From NCBI RefSeq assembly GCF_020217185.1, contig NZ_JAIWNX010000299.1, positions 1-17,507 on the forward strand: a stretch of DNA of 17,507 nucleotides, read 5' to 3'. Shown one piece after another: positions 14,976 to 17,507 of this stretch. Every line of letters starts with the position of its first letter. Position 1 is the first letter of the stretch. Both the position numbers and the translations under genes were made by a program. Source of the stretch: Asticcacaulis sp. GTDB taxonomy: Bacteria; Pseudomonadota; Alphaproteobacteria; Caulobacterales; Caulobacteraceae. The notes under the pieces are model-generated. The model saw only the letters and a list, made by a program, of their open reading frames with translations. It was not told the origin of the DNA and searched no databases.

Positions 14976-16327
14976 CGATGCTCCGCTTTGAATGGCTGTT
15001 GCTGATACGCTCACGCCTGACGCTGGCGGCGCTTATTGTGCTCAGTGTGCTGTCCATTTTTGCCGTGGCGCGCGGGCTGCACGAAGTCGCGCGTCAGAAT
15101 GCGGTCATTGCGCATCTGGAAACCCTCCAGAAGAATGATATGTCCGATCTGGCCAAGGCCTATGGTCCGGAGGGGGATGCGGGCTACGCCGCCTATTACA
15201 GCTTTCACCACACTTTTGACCCGCCCTCGCGGCTGGCCTTCGCGGCTCTGGGGCAAAGAGACGTCCTGCCCTATAATCTGCGAGTACGCGCGTTGGGTTT
15301 ACAAGCCCAGTTGTATGAGGGGGATATCTTTAATCCGGAACTGGCTCTGCCCGGCCGCTTCGATCTGAGCTTCGTGCTGGTCTATCTGACGCCGCTGTTT
15401 CTTGTGGTGTTGCTGCATGATCTGGTCTCCGGAGAGGCGGAAAGCGGCCGTCTCAGCCTGCTGCGCGCCGCCCCAAAGGCTGGCATCGCCTTGTGGCTGA
15501 GACGGGCGGCCCTGCGCAGCGCTCTGGTTTTTGCGGCCGTGGCGGTGCCTTTTGTCGCCGGGGCCGTAATCGCTCAGGCGCCGGTTGCGGGGGTTATGGG
15601 TGGTGTCGCCCTGATCGCGCTTTATGTGATGTTCTGGACGGCGCTGTGCCTGCTGACGGCGGCCTTCGGCTTCGGCTCGCGCATCAACGCGTTGGTGCTG
15701 CTGAGTCAGTGGGTCATTCTGGTGCTGGTCGCGCCGACCCTTGCCCATATCGCCATCAGCCGCAGTGTGCCGGTGCCGCAGGGCGTCGATATCGTGCTCA
15801 AGCATCGGCAATTAGTACATGGGGCCTGGGAAGTGCCCAAAGACCTGACGATGCAGCGCTTCTTCCACTCTCATCCCGAATGGAAGGCCACGGCCCCGCT
15901 GGGTAAAACCTTTGAATGGAAATGGTATTTCGCTTTTCACCACGTCGGCGATGAAAGCGTGGCGGCGGACGTCGCCACCTATCGCGGTCGAATCCTGCAG
16001 CGTCAGGCGCTGGCCGAAGGCGTAGGCTATCTCTTGCCGTCGGTCGGTGTGCAGGCGGCGATGGAGCGACTGGGCGATACGGATATCCGCGGTTATCTGA
16101 GCTATCAGGATCAGATCAAGACCTTCCATACGGCGCTGCGCCGCTTCTACTACCCCTATATTTTCAACAAGACGCCCTTTCCTGAGCCCGAATACGCCAA
16201 GGTGCCCCGCTTTGAGCCCCGTTCCTATGGCGGTGGGATCGGTGGCTTTTATCTGCTGACACTAGCGGCCCTAAGTGCCGGTCTCGGCGGTGGGGGTGTG
16301 TGGCTTATGCGTAAGCGTATCGTTTAA
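14972..16327 (+). CDS. ABC-2 permease, DUF3526-type, second of two
   Basis: Predicted 451-residue permease paralogous to the one before it. A membrane segment at about 13-33 is followed by a periplasmic domain (about 35-130), four membrane segments (about 132-150, 182-202, 207-231, 239-262), a second periplasmic domain (about 265-425) and a final segment (about 424-444). LVSGEAESGRLSLLRAAP is the conserved cytoplasmic stretch and is equivalent to RERENGTLVLCL in the partner. Periplasmic His pairs occur at 79-80 (SFHHTF), 299/301 (FHSHPEW) and 323-324 (FHHVGD). The ATG at 14972 gives an ATGA overlap with the first permease; the longer frame from 14909 would overlap it by over 60 bases. The pair probably forms a heterodimeric channel with two copies of the ATPase. 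Confidence 0.8.
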   Translation: MTMLRFEWLLLIRSRLTLAALIVLSVLSIFAVARGLHEVARQNAVIAHLETLQKNDMSDLAKAYGPEGDAGYAAYYSFHHTFDPPSRLAFAALGQRDVLPYNLRVRALGLQAQLYEGDIFNPELALPGRFDLSFVLVYLTPLFLVVLLHDLVSGEAESGRLSLLRAAPKAGIALWLRRAALRSALVFAAVAVPFVAGAVIAQAPVAGVMGGVALIALYVMFWTALCLLTAAFGFGSRINALVLLSQWVILVLVAPTLAHIAISRSVPVPQGVDIVLKHRQLVHGAWEVPKDLTMQRFFHSHPEWKATAPLGKTFEWKWYFAFHHVGDESVAADVATYRGRILQRQALAEGVGYLLPSVGVQAAMERLGDTDIRGYLSYQDQIKTFHTALRRFYYPYIFNKTPFPEPEYAKVPRFEPRSYGGGIGGFYLLTLAALSAGLGGGGVWLMRKRIV

Positions 16328-16402
16328 TGCAACACCCCCCGCGGCTGTAGATTAAACCTGTCGCCGGGCGATGTTCGAGTGCGCACTGTGGCCGTTGATG
16401 GT
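16328..16402. other. Short convergent intergenic region
   Basis: The gap lies between the convergent permease and ankyrin genes. It contains a perfect palindrome AGTGCGCACT (16378-16387) and distant complementary hexamers TAAACC (16353-16358) and GGTTTA (16400-16405). No convincing stem plus T-tract terminator was found. Confidence 0.4.
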
Positions 16403-17410
16403 TTATGTTTTTCCGCCAGCCGCTGAAATCAGTTCCATCGCTGGTTGGCTGACCAGTGCGCGAAAATGAAACCGCTGCCCCCAGCTCAGTGGCGTTACGT
16501 CGTGATATTCGTGCATTCTGTCGTCGGGCAGATAGCCCGGATGCACCTGCTTACGAAGCGATGCGCGCGCATTGGGATCAGCGCCGTGATCCAGAAGTAG
16601 TTTAGTCGTAGCTGCGATGTAGGGCCCTTTTTGCCGATTCATCTTCACATGGGGTTGCGCCACGACGGTGCCGAACAGAGCTGTATGGCCTCCGAAGCCA
16701 TCTGGGTCGATGGCCGCGCGCGTATCGACCGGCATGCCCTGCGCCAACAACCACCTCACAATCTCCATTTCGTCATAGTCGATCGCCATATGCAGCAATG
16801 TGGTCCCACCTAAGGGTGTGCCATGCGTTGCCATCACTTCGTCATGACACCCAAGCTCAGGCGGATATATCTCCTCGAACGCAAAGGTCCGGGTCAAAAG
16901 GTCCGGGTCACGCGCGAGGTGCGCTTCAAGCATATCGACACGGCCTCTGTGTAATGCCATCGGCGGCGTGTCGGGTAAGATCAGACCATGCGCAACATAC
17001 ATGTCAAGAATAGCCGATTTAGCGGTGGGATTACGCGAGTCTGTTTCAAGAACCACATCCACAGGAGCCAGCCGGCGTCCATTGGCCGCCACAACGGGTG
17101 CCCCGTTTTCCAGTGCAAATGCCGTACCTTCGACGCTAAGCGTATAGGCCGCATTGACCAGAAGCGCGGCAGGTGCACGGGGGTTTCCCATCAACCTGTG
17201 CAGCAGGCGGGCCGTTTCGATGCGGGATTGCAGGACCGCCCGGTCAAGCGCTTTTTCCAGATCCTTGGCACCCATTTCATGTAGGGCTTCTATGATGCGG
17301 TCGCGGCCAAGATTTGCAGCATAGCTCATAGGCGGCCCCCAACTGCTGTCGGGTCGGATGAGTGCCGCCTCATGCAGGAGATGGGGGTGTTCCGTCACCA
17401 GGGAACGCAC
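16403..17410 (-). pseudogene. Ankyrin-repeat protein, probably 5'-truncated
   Basis: The open frame of 335 codons starts at a GTG. Ankyrin-type repeats are visible in the C-terminal half: GTTLLHMAIDYDEMEIVRWL with AQGMPVDTRA, GHTALFGTVV, and TTKLLLDHGADPNARA. Weaker ones are seen earlier (PPMSYAANLGRDRIIEALHE, RIETARLLHRLMG). There is no signal peptide or membrane segment, so it is cytoplasmic and likely for protein binding. The start is suspect: no ribosome binding site precedes the GTG, and the same frame runs back without a break to a TGA at 17429-17431, which is a stop in the IS5-family transposase tail. The protein also opens in mid-domain (RSLVTEHPHLLHEAA). I infer that an IS insertion removed the true 5' end. 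It could still be translated from the GTG. Confidence 0.65.
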
Positions 17411-17415
17411 GCGTG

Positions 17416-17507
17416 CTAGGCCGTAGACTCATAACGCTCTGATCCAGATGCGAGAGGCTAAAATCTTGACAGCGGCAAGGAAGTTGAGGGGATTTTTGTC
17501 ATACCGC
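17416..17507 (-). pseudogene. IS5-family transposase C-terminus, runs off window
   Basis: Read on the minus strand, the frame entering from the window edge gives RYDKNPLNFLAAVKILASR then IWIRAL and a TGA (17429-17431). RYDK and the NFLAAVKI helix are the hallmark C-terminal end of IS5-family transposases. The family ending YESTA followed by TAG is present one frame over (17416-17433), so a single-base shift lies around 17433. The rest of the element, including the terminal repeat on the far side, is outside the window. The strand is opposite to that of the remnant at 4224-4584, and the part seen here is the part missing there. Confidence 0.8.

Noticed and set aside
13629..15014. Long minus-strand open frame of 461 codons opposite the first DUF3526 permease
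   Set aside because: Gln/Arg-rich shadow composition; the plus-strand permease in the same region has clear membrane topology and coupled overlaps.

Overview
The window looks like a chromosomal stretch of a GC-rich alphaproteobacterium, most likely Caulobacterales and possibly Asticcacaulis-like. This rests on overall composition, the TonB receptor and Tat-exported phosphatase, a pair of long AT-rich intergenic repeats, and IS5-family transposase scraps. The assignment is an inference; no rRNA or other taxonomic marker is present.

Layout. (1) 212-4034, plus strand: a tightly overlapped three-gene operon encoding a TpsB/ShlB-type outer-membrane secretion pore, a CHASE2-domain inner-membrane protein and a small secreted protein of unknown function. 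(2) 4033-4865: a gene-poor junction holding an AT-rich repeat with a hairpin, a decayed IS5-family transposase cut off after its middle part, a 13-bp direct repeat pair and two overlapping hairpins. (3) 4866-8410, minus strand: an operon in the order zigA-like COG0523 GTPase, ABC ATPase, FtsX-type permease with a His-rich loop, DUF3299 exported protein. Neighbouring genes touch or overlap by a few bases. A MerC-like membrane protein is divergent at 8486. The 75-bp gap between zigA and merC carries GTTATAATATAAC, an exact match to the classical Zur palindrome. (4) 8864-8985: a second copy of the AT-rich repeat in opposite orientation, acting as merC terminator. (5) 9013-10575: a Tat-exported PhoD-type phosphatase, then a strong terminator shared with the convergent gene. 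(6) 10613-16327: a siderophore-type TonB receptor (minus) divergent from an ABC-2 cassette of one ATPase and two DUF3526-type permeases (plus). The short shared promoter holds a Zur-like palindrome with the same half-sites and spacing as the first. (7) 16403-17507: an ankyrin-repeat gene, probably 5'-truncated, abutting the C-terminal end of an IS5-family transposase that runs off the window.

How it may work together. Regions 3 to 6 read as a zinc-limitation island: a zinc chaperone GTPase, a MacB/FtsX-type export or envelope module, a MerC-like membrane protein, an outer-membrane receptor with its own ABC-2 transporter, and a phosphatase class that does not use zinc. The Zur-box inference is strong at zigA/merC and moderate at the receptor/ABC promoter. 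The receptor plus double-DUF3526 ABC module is the part I cannot match to a described zinc system and is the best candidate for something new. The block is flanked by inverted IS5-family fragments, suggesting past mobility or rearrangement.
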